Below are positions 1-14,379 of a DNA stretch of 64,000 bases, piece by piece (position 1 is the first letter of the stretch; every line of letters starts with the position of its first letter). The position numbers and the translations under genes are program-made. Location: positions 8,520,682-8,584,681 of the forward strand of contig JAQFVV010012398.1 of assembly GCA_028023455.1 (NCBI GenBank). Direction: 5' to 3'. The notes under the pieces are model-generated. The model was given only the letters and a program-made list of their open reading frames with translations. It made no database searches and was not told where the DNA came from. The stretch comes from Epiperipatus broadwayi. Its lineage: Eukaryota > Onychophora > Udeonychophora > Euonychophora > Peripatidae.

Positions 1-1260
1 TAGCTATTTAAATTTACTTTGAATATTAATTTTATAACCATGAAATACTTTTAAATAATTATTGATATGCAAACACACACACACACAAATAAAATAATGA
101 TTAATTTAAATTTTATTGGTTAAACTTCAAAATTTTCTAAAATAAATATTGAAATTTTAATACTACTAAATTTAATATTTATAAACTGTACTTTTAAATA
201 AATTAGCTTAAATATTTTGAGCTGCTAAAAATATGTAATAATTAAGAATATTTTAACTCTTCTACCAAGTTATGATTTAAATAAGAAATAATTTATGATT
301 AGGCATTTGTAATTACAAAAAAGTTAAATTAACAAGTTTAAAAAATTGTGAATATACACTTATATAAGGTTATTTTAAATTAATAATAACTTATAGTAGC
401 AGCTATAACACAAATAAATTACATATGTTCTATAATCACCATTATTGTAATAACTTTTATTTTATAAAAAATAAATATATTTTTTTAAGGGTTACTTTTG
501 CAACGCTGAACATAATGTTATGTCATAAGAACATTAAGTTACAATATAAATATATATAATTCTTTAGTTCTGAATGAGCATTATCATATTACTGTCTTTA
601 GGTATAATTTCTATAATGCAGTGAATAGATATTTCCAAATGGTGATAAAAAAGTGTTGTAGAGTCAACTTGGCATGTAACAGTGTCAGTAAATTTATTTT
701 CTTTGGAAAACAAGATTAGTTCTTATTCCTAAATAATATATAGGAAGCCATGGTAACTTTTTATAGCATAACATGCAATAGATAGTTTTGGCAGCTCATT
801 TAGTTTTTTTAGAATTATTCACACAAAGATATTTTTATCAATGCCCTCAAGCATAATATTTATGGAGATGTATTTTGTCTAAGATAAAATATTATGTTGG
901 TAGAAAGATTGAGGATATTAAGATTGCCTGTGCAGAGATATTTGTAGCACATATATAGGATGAGAACAATGATATGATAAAGTTGCCTATAGTGATTAGA
1001 TGCAATAAGATATGCACCTAATGAAATGTGTGCATAATATCTTGAAATATTTGTTTGGTGCCATAAAAGAGAGAGTCATTTTTTGACAAAATGATATATT
1101 TAAGTTATGTGATGAGGTAAATCTTGCATAATTTACATTGGTTCTTATCCGCTTTGACAGATTTAGTATTATTTTTTTAATTTATGCATTACTGCATTTT
1201 GCTCATAAGGTACTGTCAACTAATATCAGATTGACTTATGAGTTATTTATAACTATAATG
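1..1260. other. AT-rich non-coding stretch
   Basis: I see no gene here. There is a short (AC)n run at about 68-87 and otherwise unstructured AT-rich sequence with stops in all frames. Confidence 0.5.
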
Positions 1261-1264
1261 TGAA

Positions 1265-1665
1265 GTGCTTTATTAAATTTTATTCTTTATACTTTTTCCT
1301 TTCTGTCCAATATTTTTGGGTTTTTTTCCAATTGAGCATATGTTTATTAGTACATTCATGGTTTTCTGCTTTAGATGCATCTGCTCTCTTTCCTTTATAA
1401 GAATCAGTTTGTGGGATTTTAATCATTTTTCAATGGGGTGACTGTATTCAGCAGTATATATCTTTTGCATTCACATGGTGTTTGTGAATGCACTTTACAT
1501 TTTTCAATTATCTCAAGTGTAGGTTTGGTAATAGTTATAATTCTTTATAAAATACTATGATTTGGAAAAGCTGTCCTGATTATATTGATGGCAGATTTTC
1601 TTTAGTTTATCTGCTTTTCCTGGTATGAATGGTTATATTACAGTATTTATAATTGTTTTTTCTTT
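1265..1665 (-). pseudogene. Penelope-like element fragment, linker and GIY-YIG endonuclease, leftward copy
   Basis: Read on the minus strand, about 1665 to 1560 gives the PLE linker motif PFIPGKADKLKKICHQYN, which in intact elements sits between the reverse transcriptase and the endonuclease. Farther on, at about 1480-1290, broken frames give a Cys-rich stretch (PCECKRYI) and the downstream endonuclease part (AENHECTNKHMLNWKK). These match the order of a GIY-YIG domain. Stops and frameshifts show it is dead. No reverse transcriptase part remains. It faces away from a related copy that starts at about 1760, and the two form a diverged inverted repeat (about 1565-1660 against 1770-1850). The linker motif is seen directly; assigning the rest to PLE rests on family knowledge. 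Confidence 0.7.
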
Positions 1666-1759
1666 CAATATTTTTTTTGGTTAGACAGCTGTTGGGTTTT
1701 AAAAGTCTAAAAAAGACAACCAAATAATTATAAATGGACTTCAACAAAAAACATTAAAA

Positions 1760-2165
1760 TCCACTTATATGTATTATATTGCATCCATTCATATCAGATA
1801 TAAGCAGATAAACTAAAATAATTTGCTATCAATATAATAACATCAGAAAAACTTCCGAATGTTTTAACACATTATAAGAAATCCTAACCACTACAAAAAA
1901 TATACTTGAAATACTGAAAACTAAAAACTGCATCTATAAAATATGGGAAGATGGAAAAATATATATTAATGAAACCGGTCACTCTATTAAAAAGCAATTA
2001 AAAGATCACAGATTGGTGATTATAACGAAAAAAATAGATATATCTAAAGTAAAAAAAAACAAAAACATGTATGTACCAAAGAAAATATGGACAATTGGGA
2101 AAAGATAAAAAATGTTGATAGAGAGGGTAAAGTACAAAGAATAAACTTTAAAAAGCTACACACAT
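1760..2165 (+). pseudogene. Penelope-like element fragment, linker and GIY-YIG endonuclease, rightward copy
   Basis: The plus strand shows a decayed linker (HPFISDISR, then NNIRKTSECFNTL), then an endonuclease core at about 1929-2020 reading CIYKIWEDGKIYINETGHSI followed by KKQLKDH. This is the GIY-YIG arrangement of PLEs (YKI, Cys, YIxETG, basic helix, H). A C-terminal piece at about 2075-2160 reads TKENMDNWEKIKNVDREGK. The Gly of YIG is replaced by Asn, and stops occur between the blocks, so the copy is inactive. It is the partner of the leftward fragment at 1265-1665. An RTE LINE relic follows at about 2380. Confidence 0.75.
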
Positions 2166-2379
2166 AACAAAAACAATAACTCCAGAAGTCAATCTAGTAT
2201 AATAATTTAAACTACTTATTAACCGATTAATATTAGCTGATGAAATAGTAGAACGAATAATTACAACTAAAATGCCATCCTCACAAACATTCAGACAGAT
2301 ATACAGCGAAGACATTAGCGTATTCTGAAAAATAGTTATGAAAATGCAATAGCAATGATTAGATAGGATCATTTTTAGA

Positions 2380-3118
2380 AGATTAACATTAAAAAATGTT
2401 TATAACAGGGCGATTTCATATGCAAAAATTTTTATAGTATTTTTACAAAAAGTATTTTGTGGATTAAAATGAAAAGCTAAGGAAGTAAAAATGAATGGAA
2501 ATTATTTAAGCTATTTAGATTTTAAAGATAACGTGTTTATTTTTGCAAATAATGTCTGAGTTTTATGAAATGTTGTAAGAGCTATCAGATAAAAGTAAGT
2601 GTGTGGAACTAAAGATGAATGCTAAAAAAAGCCTAAGAAATAACATTAAAAGGAAATAGCCTATATGCTGGAAAAGGAAAGTTTTTAATAAATGTATTAT
2701 ACCAGGTTTTATTTATGGATCTGAGACTTGGGCGCTTACCAATAGAGCAGTTCAGATATTTTAGACCACTCAACATGATATGAAAAGATGTGTGTTTGGA
2801 GTAATAAGAAAAATGAAACACGTGTGAGAGAATAAATAGATATAACTAATATCATTGAAGGAATTAAGAAAATAAAGTGGAATTGAGCTGAACAAATTGT
2901 TTTAAAAAGTGATAATAGATAGACAATTAAAATCTTAAACTATATCTCAAAAGATTGTAATAAACCTGTATTAAGACCATCTGTGAGATGGATGGATGAA
3001 ATAAAAAAAATTATTGATGTGTCGAGGAAAAGAGAGGCTAACGATTGGGGAAATTTGGATTAAATTCGGAAACTCGACCCTACAGCCGACCAATAATTAT
3101 TAAAAATCATGATAATTG
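2380..3118 (+). pseudogene. RTE-type LINE relic, C-terminal reverse transcriptase and 3' end
   Basis: Broken frames on the plus strand follow the conserved order of an RTE-clade ORF. Near 2400 there is a relic of the QGDxISPKLF block. At 2515-2560 there is a catalytic-block relic reading LDFKDNVFIFANN, where intact elements have FADD. Near 2600 comes KMNAKK. At 2690-2740 comes IIPGFIYGSETWALT. Near 2915 comes DNRXTIKILNYI, and near 2985 SVRWMDEIKKI. The catalytic Asp pair is lost and several stops interrupt it. The 5' two thirds of the element are absent or unrecognisable. The end near 3110 lacks a clear repeat tail. Other relics of the family occur at 12.4, 19.8 and 46.8 kb. Confidence 0.8.
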
Positions 3119-3119
3119 T

Positions 3120-4858
3120 CTACCATTTGCACGCTGATTCGATATTTCCAATTATACATCATATTTTGTAATTTTATTTATATATGAAAGTCGTTTATAA
3201 AATATATATATTTTATATTCAATCTGTTATATTATTCTTAGTATATAAATAAATCTTGATCCGTAATATTTTAAGTTTTTGTATACACAGAGAGTAATCT
3301 ACAATTATAAAACTGTTCTGATCTGATATGTAATTGAGATTTTGAATGACTATAGTTTTTTCCCTATATAAGGGTTACTTGCTATAAATTTATGTTAATA
3401 CGTTCCATATATAATCAGTTATAAAAATCATTTACTTTTGCGATTAAAGCTACTAATATATATATATAAGTGTATGTGTGTATATGCTGAAATTATAAGA
3501 AAAACTGATCACAATCTCGGTCGCAATAATGTGGAGAAAACCAGTTGAGACGTTGTAATCTCTCGGTTTAGATGTCGTGTCGATATTGCGGAAGAAATTT
3601 GATTACTATCCCTCACTTAATTTGCAATTCGCATTTCATACAAGTTTTATATATTTCCACATAAGCTAAAACAATTCTATATTTTAATAATAGATTCACG
3701 TTTACTAAAATACTGAATAAGTTTCTCAGAGATGTTTAATGATGTATACTTTTAGTCTTATTTTATTTTATTAATAAAAATATTTGCAAATATAATTATT
3801 TCTTACTATAGGAAATAATTAAGAGTTACTCAATCTGTGGTTTAAAGTTGATTAAGGATTTATCTCATGATTTTATAAAGTAAGAAAATAAATGCATGAA
3901 TATAAAGTGTGTTTATGCATTTTAGGATATGACAATGTAAAAAAGATTTTATGTACATCATCTTACCCAATACTTTTATATTTCAGATAGCATCAATACA
4001 ATAATGATGTATTTAATCCAGATAGATTTTATGTGTAAGATAATATCAAAAATATTACCTTTTATATCGTGAATATGCTGTGAAGTTTATTTCTTTAATA
4101 ACAACAAAAGAAAAATATTAAAAATTATTAACAATTACTTTATTATACAATAGAAAATAAATAATAAACAAATAATAACAAAAAGAAAATTATACAAAAT
4201 GTCTAATAAATATTAATACTTGTTTCCTAAATCTAATTTGAACTTGGTACAAGAAAAGTGTATTGTTGTGAAGACACTAATTTTAAAAAGAAATGGGTTA
4301 TTTATTATACTCTAGGATAATAATTATCATCATAATCATAAAAGATAAATGTTTATAGTCAACTTTCATTAGTTTGTTTCACTAACTAATCACTTATTAA
4401 TCAACCCCATTTAACAATGCTGATTGCTTAGCATAGTTAGATTATATTTACCACATTGGGCTGATTTATTTTGCCTCAAGATCCTTTACTGCATTCGTTT
4501 TCACGTTTAAATGTTAAATGTTAGGAGTGTTACTCCACTAATAAAATATAACTAGATCATTTGGATACCTTGTTATGTGTTATATAATAGTGACAAATTA
4601 ACATTAACATGTAACATGTAAGAGTGATACAAAAATATTGCTTATAGATTTACTCATCGTAAATAAAGTTGATTAACTTCATTTTAACTTTGAGGTTGAA
4701 CTTAAGAACCCACAGTTTTATATAAGTTTAATAGTTACTTACATTTATATAACCTAAATCTAAGGTAAATCACATTTAATCCCATTCAATATCACTAATA
4801 ATAATATTAAATAAAATGCTACCTGTACATTGCTTAGTAATATCTGAGAAACTTTATT

Positions 4859-4860
<2 letters not shown>
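3120..4860. other. AT-rich non-coding stretch
   Basis: I see no gene, RNA gene or element here. A short (TA)n run lies at about 3456-3470. Confidence 0.5.
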
Positions 4861-4861
<1 letters not shown>

Positions 4862-4955
<94 letters not shown>

Positions 4956-4985
4956 CAACAACAACAACAACTACAACAACAACAA
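4862..4985. repeat. (AAT)n then (AAC)n microsatellite
   Basis: About 30 uninterrupted AAT units run to about 4951 and pass into about ten AAC units, one altered to TAC. Read in frame this gives polyasparagine, which is a by-product of the repeat and not a gene. Confidence 0.95.
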
Positions 4986-4989
4986 ACTA

Positions 4990-7900
4990 ATTAAGAAAAA
5001 AACAATTATGAAAAAATTCATTAAATAATTCTTCAACGGATGATTTAAAATTTATCCCTACGAAATATTGATACTTGAAATTTATTTCAGATTTCTTGGG
5101 AGTTTACAGACACCTTTAAAATAACACAGCCTTCCAGATAATGTAAAGCACAAATAATTTCATTTTGTAATCAAATCCTTTCCGGAACAAAACATAAAGA
5201 TTAATAAATTTCACTTAGCAGTACTTGTTAATCCAAGGTAATCTATATTTAACACAATCCGTTTTTAAGATTACTTATAATTTCGGCATTTATCATATTT
5301 AAGACTTGCCTTGATAATTTATAATTTGAGTGACATTTTAATATTTAGTTTTTCTAATCTATTATCCACTGAATGGTATTCAAATATTCAGCATTAAAAA
5401 ATGCTACTGCATTTCTTTAAGCATTGGATACAAAATCATAATTTGTTACATGATGCAATTTAATTCATTTGAACAGGTATTATAATTTTATCCAAAGGAT
5501 TGGTGTTCATTATTTTTTCATTTAAGATATTTAATTAATCTATTCAGTTACAGATCTATAATCCCTAATGCTAGTAATTCTGATCGTATCTCTGAGAAAT
5601 CAAATAGTTTATCATCCACAAAGCGATTTTCATTATTTGTTGAATCAAAGTTCATCTTTCTCCAAGCGAGTTGAAAAAAATACTATTTAAGGATTTTACT
5701 TATATAATTAAAGATGAGGCCGTTCACAACATTGAGATGAATATGCATCCTTTCTTGTAGTAAAAAAAAATAATTATTTTGCAATATTTTAAAAATAAAT
5801 ATTACCAATTTATTTGAAGTAACTAAATATAATTTTCCAAAATATATAAGCTATTTACCATTACTTACAATTGAAAAAGTTTAGCAATTTATTGTTAAAG
5901 TTGTGAAACAGCATCCCATTAAGTCAATTTGTTCATTTTCCCACTAACAATTGACTGTAATAAATGAGATTTCTTGAAATAAAGAATTAATTAATTAATC
6001 AATGATGGTTTTTGGTTTATCCATTGTTCATCTTTTGCCTATTACAATGAAAAATCATTTTTAACCAGCAAAGGCATATGCCTAGACTAGTTAATATAGC
6101 CAATCAATCATGTAGATAGCAAACAAATGGCTATTTAAATATTTGAACCTGTTTAGATCATGAATGCAATAAATATTTATGAAGACGGACTGGATTTTCC
6201 AAACTTCAGTCTTTATATCAGTTATCACCTGATGTCTGAATTACAGAATATTCTCCATCATATATTGGGGTTTCTTGGTTTGCCCATGAAATATTATAAG
6301 ACATCATCATGGTTATTTCCAGACAAATCTTAGATTCAAGATTTTCTGAAACAAGACAGTAAAATTTTAGGATCACCATTTAAAAATGAAAAAAAAGAAA
6401 ATAATAATTCCAGTCTTTTCCAATCACTTCACTTTCATTTTTAGTTTTTAAAACTAATATTACAAACATTTATTTAAAATAAATAAATCATAAAACTATA
6501 AAGTTTTCAGGTATTAATTCAGTTAAATTTAAATTAACCTTTTAATGAATATCATTAAATAAATATTCTAGAAAGCTAAATCAATCTTTGCTAAATCTAA
6601 AATCTAAACACCCACACAAGATATAAAAATGTAAAAACTTTTATTCCTCACATAAACAAAAATGTAATTTAAATATAAGTGCTTTACTTCAAAATATTTT
6701 AGTGTGGTAATGTTAATTTTATAATTTTATTCTGTATAAAATTGTAATAGTTGTTTTATGCATGTGAGCATTTCTATCTGTTTATACTATTTGATATCTT
6801 TGTTCCTTAATAAGAATAATGACAAAATATACATGTATATGTTTTATACAAGCCTCGATAATAAAATCTTCTTGGAAAGCTAGTCAAAAATGCTTTTTAA
6901 AATTATATTTTCTTATATACATTAGTATGAGAGATTATTAAATATGACATTGATTATATTCTATCCTATGCAACCAATGACAATGATTAATATATTTGCT
7001 TAACTATAAAAATTAAAGTCACTAAATTTTTTTAGTTTTTTAAATATAATAGTCAATTTATAGTGGTACCATAAGATTACAATATATAATAAAATAATAT
7101 TTCTATATTTATACTTTTCTCATCAAAAGCAATGAAATTTAATTTTTATATATTTTATTATTAAAGTTTTAATGTTTTGGTGTCTTTATATGTAGGTCAT
7201 TTTTAGGGTTTTAATACATAAGCATATTGAAATTATATCCATGCTATAAAAACACTGAGAATACCAAAATTAAATTTTTATCACTGCTACTACAAGGAGT
7301 CCCACAAGCATTCATACTTCTTATACACAGTTTGTACAGTGAAAAGTTTTGACTTGTGATTTTTTCTCCCAATTAATTGCACTGCTATCTTTGAATCAAT
7401 GCAAATATTATGTACTGGTGTAATTTATCATATGCTAGAGCATCCAAATTATAGGTTATGGCATGAAATATGATAATGTTCTTTCCACTTTAAAGCTTAT
7501 TGGAACAACAAATGTGCTAACATATTGTTTTAAGTTGGAAAAAATAATTATTAGAACATTTTATTTAAACTTTATATGGCAAAGAATCCACGAATCATAA
7601 AAAAAAATTCAAGTGGTTTGCAAGACTTCATGATGGCAGGGAGAGCATTGAAAATTATCTATGAAAATATACACTATCACATTTCATGCTGTAACTCATG
7701 ATTCAAATAATTTCTGTGGTAAATAGCTAAACTATGTCTTTACATAACAAGTGTTAATTCAGGGATTTTATTATTGATTTATTTTTACACATTTGTATTT
7801 ATTAAATATGAAATAATAATTTTATTTTTAAAATAAAATAATAGTTATTTTATAATAAATTTTATTAGGAGAACGGAGTGATGAAAAATTACTATTAAAT

Positions 7901-10900
7901 TTGGCTATTGTAATAGTATCCAATATTTATTGAGGAGAGTAAAATTAGAACTTTCACTTAACATATTTTACAAATCATCATCATTATATTGGCACACATC
8001 TATAAATTTAGGATCATTCTAACTCTAAAAAAACAGGAAGACATTAATCTAAGATTAAAGATATTTTCTATGAAAATACTAACTAATTAAAGTCAACTTC
8101 ACTTACATCATTATATGTTTAATACTGATCTGTAGTTTGTGTATCTGACATCTTTCAATCTTTGCGACTGTAACTTTATTTTTTAAAAACTTCAACAGAT
8201 AGTTTACTTCATTGTAGCTTTGCATAATCCTGGTTCTAAATAATACATTCTAAGTAAAGTAAATAATTAGATAAAAATACAAAGACACAAAAAAATCGAA
8301 AAAAAAATCTGTTAAACTTGTGAGTAAAGAAGGAAAAAGTATTGTTTGAATTAGTGATAAATATAATCTACTTTATAGCAGTTTCAACTTGTATTTTGAT
8401 ATCTAGTAGAGGAATACATGAATGCAAAGTAACTGACTTGAATATTTCTGAAATATATTTCATGATAATATTTAATTATCTAAAAATTTATTGATAATAT
8501 TTTTGTACAAAGTTATTAGGACATGCATTGCAACCAAATAGCACCAGAAAGCAAATTATTGCCAGATATTTATTTTAAATATAACTTTTTGTTAGACATA
8601 TGAAATGTTATTCTCCATTTCAAGATTATTTCATGGAGGCATGAGATAGAGTCATGTTATGGTTTATTGATGTATATGGTTTTATTAAGTTTATGAGATG
8701 TTACTATTTTATTTAGATAAGAAGGTTCAAAATATTATCTGTGTAGGATTAAAAATAAGGCTCTATTCATTGGAAAGGATTTCAAGAATTTTCACAGTCT
8801 TATTATAAGACCTTTCTATTTCAGAAAAGAATCTTTTTACAAATTAAAAGCAATGATATTATTGACAGAGATAAAATATTTGCATTATGTTTTTCTAAAA
8901 TTATTTATAAATGCATCAAATAAAATAGATATAGAATAAGATATAGAGTGGATTAATGACATCATGTGATTATTGGTGAAATAAAAAATAGGTTTATTAC
9001 CTTTTAAACTAATATAATATTTATATCTGAGCTAAATGATATGATAATATCTAATAAATGATTAATAATAAGCAATGATTTTTTATCTGCAATTAATGGT
9101 GTAACAGGTGTTAATGTAGAAAATTAAATTTGATGTTAATAAATAATGAAGATATGTGTAAAAAAAAATTGTAACCTCTAGCAATTGAAAAGTGCTGATC
9201 CAGAATTTAATGCATTTGGTGGGATAATTAACTTTTTAAAGTGTCTTTATTAATATATTTCACAAATTTGTGATGGAATGAAAATTTTGAGGATATCTAA
9301 AAAAGTTTTACATATGGGAAAAAAAAGAGATAAATTGAATTATTTAATTTACTTATATTTAATAAAATAAAATTAAGAGCATGTAAAGCACTGGAGAAAC
9401 AGATACATTAATTTTTAAGTGAGTTTAATTTTTATTTCTGCATTAGGAATGATATGATAATCTCTTATATAATAAGGGATTAGTAATAATTATTAATATA
9501 TTTATTTAAAGTGTATGATATCAAAGATGTGAGTATAAAAATCTTGATACTTCTAATTCAAATTGTAATAACTAGATGAGATAATAATTAAAATATGTTG
9601 GAAATCATTCTGAAAATTTTTTATTTGCTATGATGCATTTGAACTTTTTTATTAGAAAGTGTACTGGGTAACTAAATTAGTGTTTTTTTTTTAATTATTT
9701 AAATAGAGATTTTTTAAAAGAAATGGCAATATTATTTGGTTTATTTTGAAGCTTTTTTCTTCATTTTAGGAGATAAAACTTCACAGTAACTTCATTATCG
9801 TCTAAATCTAAACAATTTTAAAGATAAATGTTTTTCAACTTTTGACATAATTATTGCTAAGATTATTCTTCAAACAGCTTGTGGAAAACACATAAAGAAT
9901 TTATTGTATTAGATATTTATATTTTTGTATAATTTTTAGATTTTAAAAGTATTATATTTTACTTCATTAACACCATTTTGGGTATAAATTATTTGTAAAT
10001 AATATTGGTAAAAAGTTTTTCCAAATTATTTAGAAGTTCAGGAAGTAAATAATGTGATACCGGAAAATTTTCTGAATAAAGGTAGTCAAAAATAAATTTA
10101 AATTCATTAATATCTACAGATTTAATTACATTTATATTAGATAAACATCATCTATTCTTATAATGTGTTTTACTTATTCTATCAGGTCAGCTTTATAGAT
10201 CTAATATATCAGATTGGCTATTTAATTGGTCGTAATAATGATAAATGTTTTTTTTTTGTTTTTTCACAATCTTTTATTTTGTATTCCCAAGATATTTTAT
10301 GTATTTGTTAACATTTTTTTGATATTTGAATGAATTTTTTTAATATTCTCGAAAAGAACATTTTAATAGCTATTGTTGGGAGTCTATTAAATATAACAAA
10401 ACAGAATGGTAATAATTTCATTCAGATTTTTTTCAAAATATCTCAAGCATTGAAATTACTTAACTTCTATTAAATTCATCTTGTCACAGGTTTTTTATAA
10501 TTGATTTGAATATGAATTTCAAAAATATTTTGATACAGCCAGAATAGATATTTATTCTAGTGGCATTTATATAAAAGATTGGATAATTAGTGATTACCAG
10601 ATGATAATTACTTTAAATCCTGATTCTCACTGATATTTATCTTTGCCTTTATTAATGTGGCTTCATATTCAAAACTGGAAGTCATATGGTTATGCATCTA
10701 TCAACCTCATTTAGTTCCATTTTATTATTCAAGCTAAAATCCTGAAAATTCAAAACATTTTAAGATTTCAAATCCAAGCCAAGTTGCATAAACATTTATA
10801 TAGATCTGATTCCAGCTTGGATAATAAAATTAATAATAGTTTCTAGATACATAAATGTATCATTTCAGCTTTTAACCCTAAATGTTATTGATAAAAGCAA

Positions 10901-11367
10901 GGACCATAAATCAATCTAGAGATGAGAAATTAAATGCATTATTATCAGGTAATTATTGATTGCCCAACTTTACTATGGATGGCATTAGAATGTATAGCTG
11001 CTTTTATTTTATCATCTATTGAGTAAGATAAAACATTAAATGATTTTTTGTAAAAAAAAAAAATGAAATGGTGTTTTTTATGAGATAATAATTCAATATT
11101 AATTGATTGATAATAAAAGATAAATCGTTTTTCTTGAACCAAACACAAATCGGAATTACCCCTGTCCCAATGTTTCTAAATGAAAATTTTCTCCTTGTTT
11201 GGTAATATAAACTTTGTTTAAAGCTACCTATTCTTAATATTAAAAATCTGTTTTAGTTTCTTTTGTATATTCTATTTTTTGAAAACTACTAAATCATAAT
11301 AGACTATACCTTCTATATTTTTTATAAATATATGAAGTTTAGTCAGATCTGAAAATGAAGAGTAAAC

Positions 11368-11370
<3 letters not shown>
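4990..11370. other. Long AT-rich stretch without recognisable features
   Basis: I read both strands and found only short open frames of low-complexity composition and homopolymer runs. I recognised no exon, RNA gene or transposon core. Confidence 0.45.

Positions 11371-11399
<29 letters not shown>
11371..11399. repeat. (AT)n microsatellite
   Basis: An uninterrupted AT dinucleotide run. Confidence 0.95.
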
Positions 11400-11401
<2 letters not shown>

Positions 11402-12379
11402 GATTATTTGTCTTAATAATGATTTCTCTGTCATCTAACTGATATACAACATTCATTAATTGGGACAATTATTAAGGAACTATTCTATCCATATATCAAT
11501 AAAACAATTCAATTTAATTGCTACATCATTTGATTTTACAATGACTAGAAAAATATATCCTACCTTAAAGAAGTTTGTCAATGACATGTAAAAATATTGT
11601 ATATTTAATATACTAAATTAAATATAAGCTATTTTTACTAAAAATTACTGTTTTTTCTGGATAGTTTGAAATGAATTATATGTGCATGTGAAGTCGAAAA
11701 TGTTTAGAACATGAGCATTATATGAAAAATAATGAATTTCCTGAATTACCACTATTTTTTTTATAATACTTTTACTTTTTAACTGGACCTCATTTTGACA
11801 TTGCAATACTTTTAATATCTAATTGAAAATAATTTAAAAAAGAAGAATGAGATGCTTCAGAACTGCTGCACTATAATTATTTTTCCTTTTGAGGATATAA
11901 AACTTTCATCTCTGTAGCTCTGTTGTGATTATTTTTCACACTAAAAAGATAATTAATAGGTGCAGTATTCCATCTTTCTTATGAATCAAACATTCATCTT
12001 AGTTCAAATGTGGTTTTCAAGTAAAAGCCTTAGTTTGATAATAATAAAAAAACATGCTATTTGTAGTATGAATTACAGAAAGGCCGTATTCAACTCACGC
12101 TATTATAAAAATTAAAGAATTGCTTCATTAACCAAAATATATATTTTAAAGTGGTATTATTTTCAATAGATCCAACATGCATGAAGTGATCATCAACAAT
12201 TGTTAATAATATGCTAAAGATACAAATTATTAAGAAATATAGAATTAGAAGTAGATATTTCTAACATTCAGACACATTAGCAGTAAATTTAAATCAAAAG
12301 TTTCAAATCATTTAAAAATATTAGTAGATTTTTAAAATGATTTAAATTTGAATGAAATAAAAAGAAAACCGATACTCTA

Positions 12380-13800
12380 ACAGAACTTCGAGAAATATAC
12401 CAGTTATAAAAAAAATTGCATTTCAACAATAAATGTTCTACTGAGACCATTCGTGAAGAAAAGATGAACATAAAAATTTTTTAAATTATCCATTAAAAAA
12501 AATTGAATATCTAGAATTTTGTAAAATGATACAAAAATATTAATAATGATATAATAAAATATAATTGTGAATTGGCAGGCAAGACTATAGAAGAGAATAA
12601 GTCTAGAAACTAAAATTATCTTTGTATTGGGAAAAAAGTTGTTTCAATAATAAGAAAAAAGATGAAACTATTACTAAAAGATTGATCATATCATGAAATA
12701 TGATGAAGAGTTGTACAAAGAAATATATAGTAATAAAGAAAAATAAAGTAATTATTACAATTACTACATTTTCTGACCTGCTAAGCATTTTAAATAATAA
12801 ATAAGACCCACAATTAATTCTTTGAGGAAGGGAAAATCTCCAAGAAATGCTAAAATTATAATTGATGTCTTTAAAAAAGACAGATAAAGAAGCTGAAAAA
12901 ATATTAAGTATTTAAATGATAAAGATATAGCAGTTGATTGGAAGAATCATAATTATAATAATATTTAAAAAGATTATAGATAGTATTAAAAATTACTTAT
13001 ATATCAGGTTTTCATCAGTTCTGTGCATGATGTTTATACTAGATGTTTACAATTCATTTATCTTAAGCTTCGAACTCAAACTAGCCAAAAAAAAAAACAA
13101 GTTAAATTTGAAAATGCTTTTTAATATTTTACATTATAATATTTAAAAAGTTGCAGAAATAACTAATAAGTTTTAGTTTTTATTGTATTTGTGACTTGTA
13201 AATCATGAACAAGTAGTTCACTTTATAAGCATTTGGGCAGTGATTAAAACATTGGGGCCATTAAGATATAAATTTCAGGATATTATCGTACTCTGAAGAA
13301 TATTCATCAAAATGTAACTTCAATCATTAGATTATACTGTGAATCTTAAAGTATTAACATCAATAAGTTATATATAACAAATTTATTCCATATCTTTAAA
13401 ACTTTTTCCACGAGGTTTAAGACAAATTCTTTGTAGTTTAAAATGAGAAACTGGAAGAAGAAAAATAAATGGAGATTATCTAAGTTATCTAAATAATGTG
13501 ATTGTTTTTGCAAATAATGTTTCAAACCCTAAGAAATGTTTCAAGAATTATCATGTGAAAACAAAAAATTTAGGACTAATAATAAATGCAAAAAAGACTA
13601 AAGTAATATTCATTATATTTTTCACAGAAGAATGGAATAAAAATTGATAATAATGAATTACAAGAAGTTAACAATGACATCTAAACAATTTATTAATACA
13701 GATAGAAACATAATGAATAATTCTATAGAAATAAATTTGGAAGAGTTGTTTTTGATAAAAATAACATAATATTAAAAAAAATCTACAGACAAGGGAGAAC
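12380..13800 (+). pseudogene. RTE-type LINE relic, most of the reverse transcriptase
   Basis: The conserved blocks of an RTE reverse transcriptase occur in order on the plus strand across shifting frames. Near 12570 is CELAGKTIEENKS, the pre-RT segment. At 12930-13040 is a relic of the WKN-IIIIIFKK-SIKNY-SVLY region (read as RIIIIIIFKKIIDSIKNY and RFSSVLCM). Near 13155 is KVAEITNKF. At 13250-13290 is TLGPLRYKFQDIIVL. At 13410-13440 is a decayed SPKLF block. At 13475-13530 is GDYLSYLNNVIVFANN, which replaces the FADDxxIFA catalytic block. Near 13570 is LGLIINAKKTKVIF. The catalytic Asp pair is missing and stops are frequent. The endonuclease N-terminus and the 3' end are not recognisable. Confidence 0.75.
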
Positions 13801-13929
13801 CCAAAACAACTAGAATTATTCTCTAGTAAGCACACCTGTTGCTATATATGTTTTTGCTGTCTCATACCTCTTGCGGGAATCATTTTGCATCAATCTGCCA
13901 AATTATGTTATCATGTAAAATTGTGGGTG

Positions 13930-14375
13930 CCATGTAGCAGTTCTTTTTTGTAAAGTGTGTTTCATGTATTTGGGATTTGTTATAATTGCAAAAAAGTGGA
14001 AATAATGTGAATTTCCATTTTGTTTTAGGAAGTACAGCAGGAAAAACAGTTGTAATGCTTGAAACACATCATAAAAAAAGCTGTTCTGAGAAAAACATAG
14101 GTTTATGAATGATTTAATGAAATTGTTAAATTCATCATATCCCAGAAAAGCATGGTGCATGAAATCCAATTTCTGAAACATTTACATGATGTGATAACCT
14201 GTTTTTCAGCAAAGTGGGAGTGCAAGATTCACCATGACAACTTCTCTGTGAGCAGTCTTGATTGTGAAACAATTTCTAATTAAATTCAACATCACCCAGC
14301 CTATCTATCAATCATATTTGCTTGATCTCTAATCATGTGACTTCTTTTTATTCAAAGAATTAACAAATGTCTCAT
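13930..14375 (+). pseudogene. Mariner-family transposase relic with the middle deleted
   Basis: Two transposase ends can be recognised on the plus strand. At about 14025-14100 is an N-terminal helix-turn-helix relic (AGKTVVMLETHHKKSCSEKN). At about 14205-14370 is the C-terminal catalytic end: a relic of the catalytic Asp block reading CKIHHDN, then HHPAYLS, then DLxSCDFFLFKEL. These correspond to the HHDN and PDLAPCDFFLF motifs of mariner transposases, whose third acidic residue is the Asp before FFLF. The distance between the parts is far too short, so the central region is lost. Frameshifts and stops are present. I did not find clear terminal inverted repeats. Confidence 0.65.
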
Positions 14376-14379
14376 TTTT

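Noticed and set aside
4816-5028. Polyasparagine frame
   Set aside because: A translation of the (AAT)n/(AAC)n microsatellite.
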